Shown piece by piece: positions 42,421 through 59,254 of a stretch of 64,000 nucleotides of DNA (its first letter is position 1; each line of letters begins with the position of its first letter). The notes below the pieces were generated by a model. It saw only the letters and a list, made by a program, of their open reading frames with translations, made no database searches and was not told the DNA's origin. The stretch comes from Anoplolepis gracilipes (taxonomy: Eukaryota > Arthropoda > Insecta > Hymenoptera > Formicidae): NCBI RefSeq assembly GCF_047496725.1, contig NC_132983.1:7256501-7320500 (forward strand), given 5' to 3'. The position numbers and the translations under genes are program-made.

Positions 42421-44177
42421 TGAACGCGATGTAATGAATAAAAAGATACAGTTATCTGATTATAAGACTTTATTAGGCACAATGTTACAAGTCGAAGGTG
42501 TTTTCTCTAAGACTGACGACTTAGAACTGCTGAATAATTGTAAAACTAACTATAAAATACAAGAAAGACCTTTTTGTGGAGGTTGAACAAAATTTTGGAA
42601 CCCGTAGAAATAACGACCAATGATCGAATATGTTTTAATCTTGAAAGTGATGATTGGAGCGTGTTTCGGGAATAATAAAAAAAGGAAAAAGGTAAAGAGT
42701 AAATATATATATATTATCTCATGAATCTTCCTATCAATTCATGGATTGGAAAATTTGAGGAAATGAAAAAGATAAGGTTTATTGGTTTTAGTTTAGGCGT
42801 TATTTGTTGGTTTTAGTTTAGGCGTTATTTGTAGTAAGTTATATAGTTTAGGAACGGAAATCATAAATGTTTAGGAATGCGAGTTGCGGCACGTAACAGC
42901 GTCAGACGAGTCGTGAGCCGCCTAATCGTTCTGGTATCACTGCCATCAATGCGTATTGCTACGTATCGGTTGTTTTACGTCTTCGTTCTTTGTCAATTAT
43001 TAATTGATATTCAAGAGAAAAGGGAGAAGAAAAGTTTGAAATTAATCATTTGGTACAATTATTATTAATATTTAATTATTTAAGTTAAAGTCTTTATTTA
43101 AGTTAAATCGGACATTCATTTAATGTACTCTTAAAATTTTTTTCAATAGTAGCTTGTTAAAGTGTTTTAAAGGCGGATATATATTGCACGAACAAACAGT
43201 GAATAAGAATGTTTGCTGTTAAAATATAAAGAGTGTATACATTGTAATGATGGTGAATAGAATGTTCGACTCGCGTTCGAACCGATTCGCTTTTGAGATG
43301 ATATATTAAAAAATTCAAATGTTGAGTATGAGTGGATAAGAATACAGTCCAATATGAATGTCGGATATAATGTGAAAGAAAGGAACAAATAACAAATGCG
43401 AAGATTCGTATTCGCTGTTCGTTTGTTTGTTCGCTCAGTGTATATTCTTAGTAAAAACTGTTTTGCTTTTTTTTAGATATTTATAAATAATATGCATAAA
43501 TTCGTAAATATCTATAAATGTATTTTTAGAATAAAAAAATATATAGTATATAACATTTTAAACTAACAAATTAACTTTTAATTTTAACGAATTAAAAAAA
43601 AATTTGTTGTTGAGAATCTTATTACAAAATGGTCTTCTGTTAAATTAAAGAAGAAGAAAACTAATAATTTATAATCTAAAAGCAACTTAAGTATTGTTTA
43701 ATAAATTAATAAATTAAAAAAAAATTTTTAATACAAAAATTGTGAAAAATTTGTTTTGAATTAGAATAGAACCTTTTTTGAATTGGAATAGAAAAGAACT
43801 TTTGTTTAAATTTTGCACATATATACATACAGAGACAATTTCAAATAAGTTAAAAAAAAATTATAAGATTATTGTCCGGTTTTACTTGAAATATTACGTA
43901 ATTATAACTGTAAATAATAAATAATATTAATATTAATTAACAATTGTAAATAATTAATATTAATAATTTATGAAGTTTTAAAATAAAATGTTGGGAGGAA
44001 GATAATGCAAATACAGAGTGTAAAAGTACAAGTAATGTGTTTTTTATTTTTAAAGAAAAACCTGAGTTTTTATTTGCGCTTTTATACCCTGCGGTTTGCT
44101 CATATTGCCTTTCTCTCGACGTTATTAATAATTAATGTTATCGGCTTATTTTATTTCAATACACTTATTAGATATTT
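42404..44177 (+). other. 5' region of the foldback gene, mostly non-coding
   Basis: A 60-codon frame at 42404-42586 (GVFSKTDDLELLNNC) may be an N-terminal remnant. The rest is AT-rich with no usable frame. Confidence 0.4.
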
Positions 44178-48208
<4,031 letters not shown>

Positions 48209-48730
48209 AAAAATCGTTACACCACACACAATAATTTACGTGCAAAATAAATAAAATTTTTTAATATTTACAAATTAATCGTTATGAGGTTTTTATTGCT
48301 TCTCTTATTTCATTGAACTAAAATAGGAACTCTTATTTACTCTTGTGAACTTGGCACACCATACTAAAAATCTGAAATTTTTTTTTAGAGTTCTGGCATT
48401 CTTTTGAATAGTTCTAAAGTTCTATATAAAGATTTTAAATAGTTCCGATGATTAAACACAAAAAAATCGAAATCGAAAATATGGTGTGCTAAGTTCACGC
48501 AGCGCACCAAATCATGAAAATCAATTATTTCTTTAGAGTTCTAGTTAGTTTTACAATAGTTGTGTTAAATATATCAATAGTTCTAGCAATTAGAAGCAAA
48601 AAATCGATTTTTTTTAATCTAGTGACCAAATTGTGATTTGTAAATAATTTTTCTCAAGTTCCAGCTGATTTAATGAGAGTTCTACGTAGCGTTTTTTCAA
48701 TTCTACAAAAAAGTCTTATGACTCTTTCCC

Positions 48731-49460
48731 TCAGGGGCCAAGAGGGGGTGCGTGCGGGAACACCCACTCCCCATTGCACCTTGGCCCCAAGGAAGGCGGT
48801 GGCGCTGCACTGTGGTCATCGCAGCGCCGCCGATTGAGTTCTCTCAGCGGCGCACCATGGAAGAAAATCCCCCCGACCATCTTGGGGGACTAGCGGGGAT
48901 GGGTCCTGGTTGAATGCGAGAGCGACCCCAGGGCCCACCCATAACTGCTAGGACCACCATCAGGTTTTAGTGGGTATACCCCGTCTATAGGGGGAGTCCC
49001 ACATACCCCCGGGGAACTTCCGCTTCTCGGGGGATGCGTAATGCATTTCCTGACGTAAAAAAAAGGTTATTTTTTTCGGAAGTGGTGCCCCCCGCAGGGG
49101 AGCGGAACCCACTGTATCCACGCATATACTTTTTACGCATAGAAAGTCTATGCGCAGGCACAGTAGGTTCTGCCTTCTTATGAAGGGCTCCACTTTCAAA
49201 AAAAATAACTCAACTCATTTGTTGTGTGAGTGGAAAAGTGTATTTGCAGATACAGTATGTTTGGCCCCCCTGCGGGGGGCTCCACTTCCAAAAGTAACCT
49301 AACCTAACCCATTTGTTGTGTGGGTGGAAAAAGGTTATATTTTTTGGAAGTGGAGGATCCCGTAGAAGAGTGGAACCTATACTGTGTCCACACATTTTCC
49401 CATTTGCACACAAATTGTAACAAATAATTGTAAAAACTATAGTCTTTTGGAATAAAAGAA
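48731..49460 (+). mobile_element. 3' part of an R1-like non-LTR element, plus-strand copy
   Basis: 48735-49050 is the inverse of 50870-51210 (ATTGCACCTTGGCCCC, GGCGCACCATGG, TACCCCGTCTATAGGGGGAG). It is followed by two or three related GGAAGTGG/CCACTTCC blocks (49060-49400). No ORF is recognised. Confidence 0.5.
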
Positions 49461-50111
49461 AAGAACATAAAAAATAGTCATTTTATTGAAACTTTAATTT
49501 ATATTTACTTATTGATCTAATGGATATAGTGAACTCATGATTTCAAAGAATATTTACTTTTGAAATATACATGGTGTCAATAAACTATACTCTATTTTGA
49601 AATGAACTAAACTATATTTTGAAATGAAACTTTTTCTTTGTAACTTTTCAATAAACAACGAGCGACGACTAAAACCTTTTAAGCGTTACTCAGGGTGATG
49701 ACCTTGATAACATATGTCAAGATCAAGGACATCGGAGCATCCTCCCCTAAACAGAATATTTACCAAATTTTAGATTAATATATCATTTTAGAATTAATTT
49801 TTTCTGAAAGTTTTGTAAGCAGTCTTTGATATTTCCATTACTTTATAATATACTAAACTTGCTAGCAGAATGGAACAAATTAATAGGTAGTGTACAAAGC
49901 GTAAAATTGGGAAGTAAATCTTACGCTAAAATATTATTAACTATACTTTGTATTTATGTAAAAATATTTTTACAAATAAATTGAATTAATAATAAAATTA
50001 ATTGGTCGATTAGCACATGCATAAAAAATGGAATCAATTTCTTTATGCATATATACTTATGCATCTATATGCAAGTTTGTCTGGATAAGTCCTAACACAT
50101 TATAAAATGTA

Positions 50112-50158
<47 letters not shown>

Positions 50159-50505
50159 TTACATTATTCAAAAATATTTTCCAATATTTCTAATAAAACA
50201 ATACACTTATAATGTTTGTACAATATTGCTGCAATATTTGAATATGTCAAATATTTAAATATTTATGCAATATTTTAGCAATATTTCGTGCTATAGGGGT
50301 CTTTGTGTATTTGCATTTCTTTTGTATTTTTATTATAAAGTAAAGACGTAACCGGGGGAAAGGCACTCCTCTTTCTGCACTCCTTCCCCCAAAAAACTAA
50401 CCGAACTAACCTATTTCTAACTAACAAGTAACACTATCCAAGTGTCACTCGCCGACTTTCATAAGTTTTGAATATGTTGTAATCTAGGTCAAAATAAGAA
50501 ATATA
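49461..50505. other. AT-rich sequence with a TA microsatellite, no gene seen
   Basis: TA run at about 50114-50154. No supported frame; nothing else stands out. Confidence 0.6.
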
Positions 50506-51053
50506 CAGGGTGTCTTATAACTAACGAGCCAACGTTCGTGAGCGGATAGAGTACAGTGTACTGAACAAAAAAGTATTAGGTCATTTTGCGATTTTCGCAA
50601 TAATTACTAAAATATTAATTAAAAATGATCGGCGAATAAGCGCGCGTTTCGTGCGGTCGCGTAGCAACGAAATCTGCTCGCGGCTATACATTTCGTTGCT
50701 ACGCGACCCGTGCGACACTCGCCTCCGGCACGCGTAGAGCGTACAACCCATGGTCTGCCGCGCGAAACGTGCGCTCATTCGCCGATCTTTTTTAATTAAT
50801 ATTTTGATAATTATTGCGAAAATCGCAAAATAACCTTTTCTTTCTTTTACATGGGGAAATACTCTACATATCCCCCGAGGAACGGGAACTTCCCGGGAGT
50901 ATGTGGGACTCCCTCTATTTAACAAACTTTACCCACTAAAATCTTATGGTGGTCCTACCCGGCGGTTTAAAATGGATGGGCCCTGGGATCGCTTTCGCAT
51001 GCTACCAGGATCCACCCCCGCCCTCTCCAGATGTTCGGGGGGATTTTCTTCTC

Positions 51054-51089
51054 ATGGTGCGCCGTTGAGACCACTCAACGGCGCACCAT
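51054..51089. other. Perfect 16-bp hairpin in the 3' region of the R1-like element
   Basis: ATGGTGCGCCGTTGAG, loop ACCA, then its exact complement. A partly preserved version lies at 48830-48862 in the plus-strand copy, so it may be a structural element of the RNA. Confidence 0.6.
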
Positions 51090-51411
51090 TGACGGTGTTG
51101 CGGAACCACCACGCAACGCCGTCTCCTTTCCTGGGGCTAAGGTGCAATGGGGAATGAGTGTTCCCGCACTCACCTCCCCTTGACCTCTGGAGAGGCAGGA
51201 AATAAATTCGCTGTCTCTCCAAATTGTCCATCAGGTTTGGCGGACGTTGTTGGGGCGAGGAGGGTCTTAAGACCCCCCGTGTTTACTGCCCCGTGAGGGA
51301 GAGGGGGGCCCGACTACGTCGTTCCCCATCCTGCTCCCTCACGACACCGTCATCCTCCACTTATAGGGAATGACTGGGAGGGTGACTTACGTCACCTCTC
51401 CTTGTCCTCCG

Positions 51412-52945
51412 CTCTAGGGGAGCGGCGGAACATAGTTCCTCCCGTCCCAGTGTATGCTCATTTGCTCTCCGCAGAGCGGACATCTGGGTGTCGTCCTACA
51501 TCCCCCTCTGGAGTGTCCGGGCACACCGCAACCACAATATATACAATAGCGCAATTCCCTGTCGGCATCTTTAATGTCAGTGTTGGCCAAAACGGAGTGC
51601 GCAAAATAAAGGAGTTGATCCAGTAACGCTATCTAAACTTCTCTCTCTCACTCTATTATTTCATTCTCTCTCTCTTTTTCCTCTTGACTGCTGTCAAAAC
51701 CTAAATATAAAAGATAGAAAAAACATAAAAATAAAATATTAAAATTTTGTTTTTTTTAATATTACGAGTATTATAATATATATATAATTTTTTTTAATGT
51801 GACTAACATTTTTTTAATATTTTATTTTTATGTTTCTTTTATTTTTTATATTTAGGTTTTGGCAGCAGTCGGGAATAAAAAGAGAGAAAATGAAATAATG
51901 AAGAGTGAGTGAGAGAGAAGTTTAGATGGCGTTACTGGATCAACTCTCTTATTTCGCGTATGTACACTCCATTTTGGCCAACACAAAATCGGGAAGTTGC
52001 GCTACTGTATATACTGTGCCGCAACGGTAACACCTGTCACCACGGTCCACCCCAGAGCGACATGAGATGCTGATGTAACTTATTGCTAAATATCTGTAGC
52101 ACTTCGGCAAGCGGGGTTTTTTGGGGTTCTGAGTCCTGCCGTTCGCCTCTCCATCCTTCTTATTATCGGCCGCTGGTGTTGGCCGAATCTTCCCTCTCCT
52201 GACTTTTTTACATCCTATGATTTCTCTCCACTCCTTCAGTCCCTATTCTCCTTCACATTTCCTACCTTCTGTTTCTTCCTCAGGATATCCCCCGCATCCT
52301 CACGATCCGCGGTTTTACTCGCGGACGGGGAGCTAGGGGGTCTCTTACACCTCTCCGATTGGCTCGATGGTCTGACAAGGAGAGCCCGAGCAATCTCCTC
52401 TCTGATCACTACCCTCAGAGCCTCCGAGATTCGGAATAGGTGGGGGCACATCCGATTGTGTCCCTATCCCCACGCCTCTCTCCGGAGTGCAAGGGGCCAT
52501 AAGCTTCTCGCAGTCCATAAAGATCGTGTCCTGCAGCTCGGACCTGACGTCAATGCAAGGTACCTCATTGCAGGACACGCCCACCTCGTTGATCTCTGGT
52601 GTTATCTGGACCCATCGGTCCCGTCTCTCCACCGCCTCCTCTTTTTCTGTGAGGAACCAACGGACGGCCTCCAGATGATCGGCCAAGATTTCCTGGAGCT
52701 CAACGGCTACCTCCTCACTTCCCTTCGCTTCAAAGTTTCGTAGGTCCTTCCACCTACAATGTGCCTCCATAAAGGCGGAGCCGCTCTCTAGCGATAGTCA
52801 GTGCCCCCGAGGACCTCGCAGGCAAGCCCTCGGGTAGCTTCTCACATGCTGTCGACGAGGGAGGAACGGGGACAATCTCCCCCCCCCCTGCCGGTCCCTC
52901 ATATCCGATCCGGTAGCGATCTTTTTCTTCGATCAGCCCATCCAT
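51412..52945 (-). pseudogene. R1-clade-like ORF1 (Gag-like, zinc knuckles), interrupted
   Basis: Frames 52754-52945, 52345-52770 and 52236-52451 carry the N-terminal and middle part, including ELQEILADHLEAVRWFLTE. The knuckle region follows: CYRCG (about 52030) and, beyond an inserted palindromic MITE, GHSRGGC and RCPLCGEQM (51450-51530), ending in a stop near 51412. CCHC knuckles in ORF1 are typical of R1/TRAS-type elements. Several frameshifts. Confidence 0.5.
51542..52009. mobile_element. Palindromic MITE in the zinc-knuckle region
   Basis: The two halves are inverse copies (TAGCGCAA...GTTGATCCAGTAACGC against GCGTTACTGGATCAACTC...TTGCGCTACTG), giving a 470-bp foldback with an AT-rich centre at about 51780. 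Confidence 0.7.
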
Positions 52946-53223
52946 CTTAATGGCACACTCTTGGCACCCCTTCAGATCCCCCAGGACTCGTGAGTTTTAA
53001 GACCCGACGAGCACACCGGAATCACCTCAGGGGTGAGCCCCCGCATCACGACAAGGTGGTGTGCCTTCGGGGGCATCGCAAAATGACCTAATACTTTTTT
53101 GTTTAGTTTACTGTACTCTATCCGCTTACTATTGCGAAAATTGTAAAATGGTACATAACTTTTTTACTCAGATTAACTTATTCTATTTGCACCTGACGGG
53201 TGGTTCGCGAATTATGGGACACC

Positions 53224-53269
<46 letters not shown>

Positions 53270-53303
53270 ATACGCACGCACGCACGCACGCACGCACGCA
53301 CAC
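53224..53303. repeat. TA and CGCA microsatellites
   Basis: A TA run at 53226-53267, then CGCA repeats at 53275-53300. Confidence 0.9.
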
Positions 53304-54071
53304 AAACTTTTTTAAATAAAAATTATGTTAAACACATATATATATTGCTTACTTGCGCCTCCTTCAATCAATCCCATCCTTCTTCCTCCGTATTATATAT
53401 ATAATTAAATATAATAACTTAATATTTAATATAATAAGTTAATATTTAATATATAAAAAACTTAACATAAAAAAAATTTATTTTCTCGCCTACACCTTAG
53501 CCTCCGTCTTATCGTGCTTCCGCTATTCTTTCTCCTCACCCTCCTTCTTTCTCTCTCACACTATCATTCTATTGTAATCTCCTCCTTTTCCAACCACCTT
53601 TCAACCGCGCTCTCCTTGTCCTATGCTATGTACAATGCACATAGCGCTCTTCTTATCCTATCCTATACTACACGTCTATCGCGCCGTTTCTCTCTATCGC
53701 GTTGCGAATGCCTCTCGCGCCGTCTCTCTCTATCCCTCTCCCTACTCGCGGACCCATCGGTTACGTCGCGGACCTCTCTTGCCTCTCCGCAAACCCCTTG
53801 CCTACCGGCTGTGTCGCGAACCTCTCTCTCCTCTCCGCTGTCCCCTCGTCTACCAACCGCACCGCGGACCTCTTCCCCTCTCCGCAAACCTCTCGCCTAC
53901 CAACCGCGCCGCGGACCTGCGGCTGTGTCACGACCTCTCCTCCTCCGCATACCCCTCGCCTACCAACCGCGCCGTGGACCTACGTGACGTTATTCCTCCG
54001 TACCCGCGGTTCCCCCTTGGCCCCGCACCCCTGTCGAGCTCATAGGTTAGAACCCCCATTAACACACTACT
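53304..54071. mobile_element. Stray Polinton-like terminus
   Basis: Begins with the 7123-type repeat (TTTAAATAAAAATTATG), continues as CT-rich minisatellite (53500-53990), and ends GAACCCCCATTAACACACTACT. Read inversely the end is AGTAGTGTGTTAATGGGGG, close to the copy B terminus. No gene is present; the Arg/Leu/Pro-rich frames are repeat artefacts. Confidence 0.5.
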
Positions 54072-56249
54072 TATATACAATATCCGAAAAATGGTGCAAT
54101 ATGATCTTATATGACCATATCTCTATTTAATCATATTTCGTTAACTTTTAAAATGATTATATATGAAATACAGATCTAGCTGAATGTAATTATATCTTTA
54201 TTTATATAATTATATCTTATTTTTATAAGATCATATCATGCCAAATTTCGGATATTATTATATATGATCAAATTATACGCGTCAAATTTCAGATTTAATT
54301 ATACATGGACATATTATATATGGTCAGATCGCGCCAAATTTCAGATATAATTATAATAAATTCATTTTTTTGGGATCGTTTGAATTTTGTGGCGTTCTCT
54401 TTTGATTCCTAAAATATGCGTTTTTGAAATATTATAATAATATTTTTAGAAAAAAAAATTTTATCTGAATGATTTTAACCTTGACATATGTTTCTAAATT
54501 TTTATCATAAAGTAAATATATAGGCATAAGAGAGACTCTGCCTACATCTCCTCCTTGCACTCTCCAATACAAAAGAAATAATCTAATTTTCCAACTTATT
54601 TCTGTTTTTAATATTCAAATCACCGCACGTTTACTAAAATATTGATAAAACTTTATTGTCTGTAATATTAGTTTATATCTAAGGAAAAGCATTAAAATTA
54701 TGAAACTTTGAAAGGTCAAGCTGAAACGTCCGTTTCTCGATACATTTTCACATGATTTCCCTATGATATTTGTTCGATATATTTTTTTCTTTTTGATATT
54801 ATTCACTAATAAACGTTATGTATATTTTTTAAATTTACATTTTTTTATATTTACATTTTATATTTGAATACTGATTATCAATTTCTCATACAACAACTAG
54901 CTCTCCACACCTTATTTTCATGTATTATTATTTGTTTATGAAACTTTAATTTGTTATTTCTTCTAAACCAATGCCTTTCCCCATTTTATTCTTGCCGAGA
55001 ATTATTTCTGAAAAACAATTTCTCTTATAACATATTCAAGTGGTGATAAACTCAAGATTAAATTTTTATACAATTTTGTCGAAATTATGACACTTCAAAA
55101 TCACAAATCTTTAGGAACCAAACAAGAGCGTCAATTCGGATGATGTATTACTTAGAAATGTATATGTAAAAATAAAAACCATCCGACCTGTGTAAATTAA
55201 AGTAAACATTTACCATACATTTTGATATATATTTTTATTTGAGAAGGTAAAAATGATCGTAGAACCATTGAAAAATATGATTCGAAATTAAAACTAATGA
55301 TTTAAAATAGCGATTTTTCTCGTTTAAAATCTTTTTCAAAATTGAAATATTAATAATAACGGAAACATCGATATTAATAGTACCTAAGCAAAATAATTTT
55401 ATTTTTTCTAATCAATTTTTATTTTTACTGAAAAGTCAGTCCAGGACGCACATTTGGTAGTTTAGTATCTCGCTACAAATTATCATTAAAAATATCCACA
55501 AACGCTCATGTGTGCTGCTATTTTCTTAAAAATTCTATTTTAATAGAAGTAACATTTCTTATTTTGATTTAGATAATATATCTAAAGCTTATTAAGATAG
55601 AAAGAAGACATTTGTGTCAAAAGATGAGGTTTCTTTGGCAGAAACCTCATCTTTTCTTTCTTAACAAATTATAGATTTTTACTTAATAAGCGTATAAAAG
55701 TTTGGTATAATAAGTGAGATGAGAAGAATAAAATCTTGATTCCTATGAATTTTTTTTGTCAAATCAACAGATTTAATTTATTACCATTGCCCTGTTCGCT
55801 CATTTTAGCCAGAACAAAGTTCACTGATTAGTATCGATAATTATTGTTTTACGCAAAATGGCGACAAAATTATAAAATGCCATTATAAGAGTTTACAAGG
55901 ATCTTAGCTCATATTTGTTAAACATAAGTTTTGCATCTACATTTATATATCATTAACCTATATAATAATAATATATCATAATAAGTCGAGTTTATGTCAA
56001 TAAAAGACTGACGTTGGCAACTACGTAATAATAAACAAAGTGTCGAGCCAACGTCAAAAATATTGTTGTGCTAAAATATGTTGCAAAAATGTATATATTA
56101 TATTATTGTTTTAATTTGCTTTTCATATGCAAAAATAAAGTTATAACTTTTAAAAATTGCGTCTATTAAAAATAAAAAGAGGGTACTATAAAATTTAATT
56201 TAATTTTTATTTCATTTAACATTGTTCTCAAAATATTAAAAATGTTATA
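54072..56249. other. AT-rich sequence with degenerate repeats, no gene seen
   Basis: 54080-54365 repeats GCCAAATTTCGGATAT/GCGTCAAATTTCAGAT-like units of about 60 bp. The rest has no usable frame. A strong hairpin lies at 55619-55655. Confidence 0.6.
55619..55655. other. Perfect 16-bp hairpin
   Basis: AAAAGATGAGGTTTCT, loop TTGGC, exact complement. Flanks (GATAGAAAG upstream, CTTTCTTA downstream) could extend the stem with a bulge. Confidence 0.6.
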
Positions 56250-57223
56250 CAGGTTAGGTCCCAAAACAACCTTCCGTTCGTAAAATGACGTACTGCTGAC
56301 ACAATTCTAAGACAATTTTTCTTTTACCAAAATTTGATTTAAAGCGTAGTTTTTGAGTTATAAGCGAAAATAGTTAGCAAATCACGCGTCGAGTATAGAA
56401 GGCAGCTAGGAGCGGCACGGCGCACCGCGAGCGCGGGCGCAGCTGACCGTCCGACGAGTGATTACCGCCGCATGAGTCAAAATCGCTAACTATTTTATCT
56501 TATAACACAAAATTATGCTTTAAATAAAATTTTGGTAAAGAAGAAAATGTCGTATAATTACGTCAGGAATAAGTGTTCCTTAAAATAACGTCGGACGCTG
56601 CGATCAGCTGATTGCTACACGCGATGTGTCTATCAGCTGAGCTGGAAAATCAATATATCGATCGGTCTGATGTCGTCGACGACAATGTCGATGACAATCG
56701 AAGGAGCGTCGCCGTCGCGAAGACGGTTATTTCTCTCTCTCTCTCTCACTCTCTCTTTCTCTCTCTCTCTCACTCACTCACTCACTCACTCACTCACTCA
56801 CTCACTCACTCAGTTCCTTTCTTTTACACACACACTCAGCCATACACACATCGCGTGTAGCAATCAGCTGATCGCAGCGTCCGACGTTATTTTAAAGAAC
56901 ACTTATTCCTGACGTAATTATAAGACATTTTCTTCTTTACCAAAATTTTATTTAAAGCATAATTTTGTGTTATAAGATAAAATAGTTAGCGATTTTGACT
57001 CATGCGGCGGTAATCACTCGTCGGACGGTCAGCTGCGCCCGCGCTCGCGGTGCGCCGCGTCGCTCCTAGCTGCCTTCTATACTCGACGCGTGATTTGCTA
57101 ACTATTTTCGCTTATAACTCAAAAACTACGCTTTAAATCAAATTTTGGTAAAGGAAAAATTGTCTTAGAATTGTGTCAGGAGTACGTCATTTTACGGACG
57201 GAAGGTTGTTCTGGGACACCCTG
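56250..57223. mobile_element. TA-flanked palindromic MITE, copy 2
   Basis: A long palindrome: AACAACCTTCCGTTCGTAAA at the left against its complement at the right, GC-rich arms (56400-56475 and 56985-57080), and in the centre CT/CTCACT runs. Same family as 8325-8973 but with both arms complete. Flanked by TA. Confidence 0.85.
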
Positions 57224-58089
57224 TATAATAAAAATTTAAAATTTATATAATTTTATATATAAAAAAGAGATATCGCCAAAGTAAACTTATTTAGAGTAAA
57301 ATATATTTAATGTAAAAAATACATAATCACTTATTATAGATTACTTTATTGAATGTAACATTATCTTGAATGTATTTAAACATGCTAATAAAAGAATAAT
57401 TTTTATCTCTTTTAATTTCTAATTAGCGAAATTTTTTAATTTATATATGTTAGAGCTATCAAGAAAGAGCCTGTTATTTTAACTTCTTAGTAGGTTTATT
57501 CATCAATCACTTATTAGGTATATATCATTCTTACGGATTAAATTATTACCAAAAGATAATTTTATTCACTACTTTAACCACTGAATAAAATTATCTTTTG
57601 ATAATAACAATTTAACTCGTAGATATTGTCGTATAAGCATAAAGTGGTTCACAGCGAGTGACATACTATAGCGATAAAAAAATTCTTTCGGTCGACAGAC
57701 AAAGCAAAGTGATAAGACAATTCTTGCGATGAACGGACAAAGCAGGGCGGGCGATTGATTCTCGCTGAGGCAACGGGCCAAGTAGCATTAATCGTAGCCA
57801 GTAAATTTTATTATAGTAAATAATTTTTATTGTAGTGAATAATTCTGATAAAATAAATGATTTTTAAAAAGAGATTCCTATATTCTGATGCCCACAACAT
57901 AAATTGGTGGCAGCGCTGCGGGATACTAAACTGTGTCTCGTATTGAACTTACATAAGAAAAGTAAATTGTGAAGTGCATTCTACAAAATCTTAAGTGAAT
58001 TACGAAGCACTCTACACACAGTTCACAGTTTTTGATGACAGTTAGTCTGGGATCCGCGTAACCGTGAGGCTTAGGCAAAACTGACGGAG
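57224..58089. other. AT-rich sequence and probable 5' LTR of the errantivirus
   Basis: A likely LTR end and primer-binding region lies near 57890-57925 (GCCCACAACATAAATTGGTGG then CAGCGCTGC). The 3' LTR is outside the window, so the LTR limits cannot be checked. An inverted ATAAAATTATCTTTTG pair is at 57553 and 57585. Confidence 0.4.
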
Positions 58090-59250
58090 GTGAAAAACCA
58101 ATTAGACAACCTGGATCCACAGTGGCATTGGAGAGAAACTCGAACCAACGTAAGTCTAACAGAATCTTCATTAAATTCAAATCTGGTACAAGACTACCTG
58201 ACAGCACCCAATAATATGTCGCGAACTCAATCACCAATACGCCAACCAAGCGCTCCTAATGAAATAACAACAGCAGTGAATGTTATGATGGATAAAATGA
58301 TAAAATTAGGAGAGAAAATCGAACAATAAAAGCAAACAATTGAAGTGCAAATAGAAGGAAAACCAGCTTATCATACACCTCAAAATCTGTACTCTCAGAA
58401 GAAGACTTAACAGAAATAGCATCAATTGACCGAATTGAGAAATATGAAAAGTGTATCCCCATGATACTGGAGTTTGACGGACAAAATACGGAACAATTTA
58501 TTAACATGATAATGCGTGTTCGAACGATACTAGTTGAACATCAACATCAATATTTACTGTTGACTATACTATCGCAAAAATTAAAAGGCAAAGCAGCAAC
58601 AGTCATCAGAGCGGACACTATTCCTTCGTTGGATAAACTAATTGAAAAGGTACGATTTCTATATGGTAAAACAATAGATGTCTCTGCTTTAGCTACAAAA
58701 AGAAACCTATGCAAACAGAAGCCAAATGAAAGTGTGGATGAATTTATAGAACGATTTTCAAAAATTTATGATGAAGTGATAACTGCTATTAATACTAACA
58801 ATGATTTCTCGATGATCGAAACAAGAGAAATACTAGCTACTGAAGAATCTGGGAGCATTTAAACGTAACGGCAGAAGCGATATATCAATATTCTTACTTG
58901 GACAAAGAACGATCAATTTATAGAACACTTTCGAAGCAGCCAGAATGTTTGACTTAGAGACCAGATATAGCTGAATGTTTGACAGGAATGATAATAAGGA
59001 CTTCAAAAGGGATAAACGAGATGTAAAACCAAAAGTAAGGTTCTGTAATTACTGTAAACGGAACGGACACGTTGAGGAAAACTGCCATACTAAGAAGTAT
59101 CATTAGGAGAAGAAGGATTTTCACCGAGAACGCAAAACAGCTAATCCACCTGGAACAACTACGGTGATTCAAGAGAAAGGGGAAGGATCAACAACGTTAC
59201 CGAAGCCCCTCCCGGAAGAAGATTGGTCAGAACGAGACCTCTTGTATGAC
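58090..59250 (+). pseudogene. Errantivirus Gag, broken
   Basis: 58461-58862 has LEFDGQNTEQFINMI and PNESVDEFIERFSKIYDEV, the Gag capsid region. An N-terminal piece is at 58090-58329. Near 59040-59105 a CCHC knuckle reads FCNYCKRNGHVEENCH. Stops near 58329, 58860 and 59104. Confidence 0.7.
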
Positions 59251-59254
59251 TAAA

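Larger units (their letters stand above)
50837..53074 (-). mobile_element. R1-like non-LTR element carrying ORF1 but no ORF2
   Basis: Flanked by a 15-bp target duplication ATCGCAAAATRACCT (50822-50836 and 53075-53089, one mismatch). 5' end at 53074, A-rich 3' tail at 50837. It contains an ORF1 with zinc knuckles (51412-52945) and a 3' region shared with 48735-49050. There is no endonuclease or reverse transcriptase coding. It is either internally deleted or a half-LINE. Confidence 0.65.
50506..53226. mobile_element. TA-flanked MITE with CAGGGTGTC ends, split by an R1-like element
   Basis: Left end CAGGGTGTCTTATAAC (50506), right end GGGACACCCTG (53226), both bordered by TA. Its own sequence is 50506-50836 and 53075-53226. 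Inside the left part is a GC-rich inverted pair (GAAACGTGCG, CGCGCGTTTC) around 50640-50780. Confidence 0.65.

Noticed and set aside
53514..54130. Three overlapping Arg/Leu/Pro-rich frames
   Set aside because: CT-rich degenerate minisatellite of a Polinton terminus; overlapping frames look alike and no domain is seen.
56612..56912. 82-aa and 80-aa Ser/Leu/Thr-rich frames
   Set aside because: Translations of the CTCT/CTCACT runs in the palindromic MITE.
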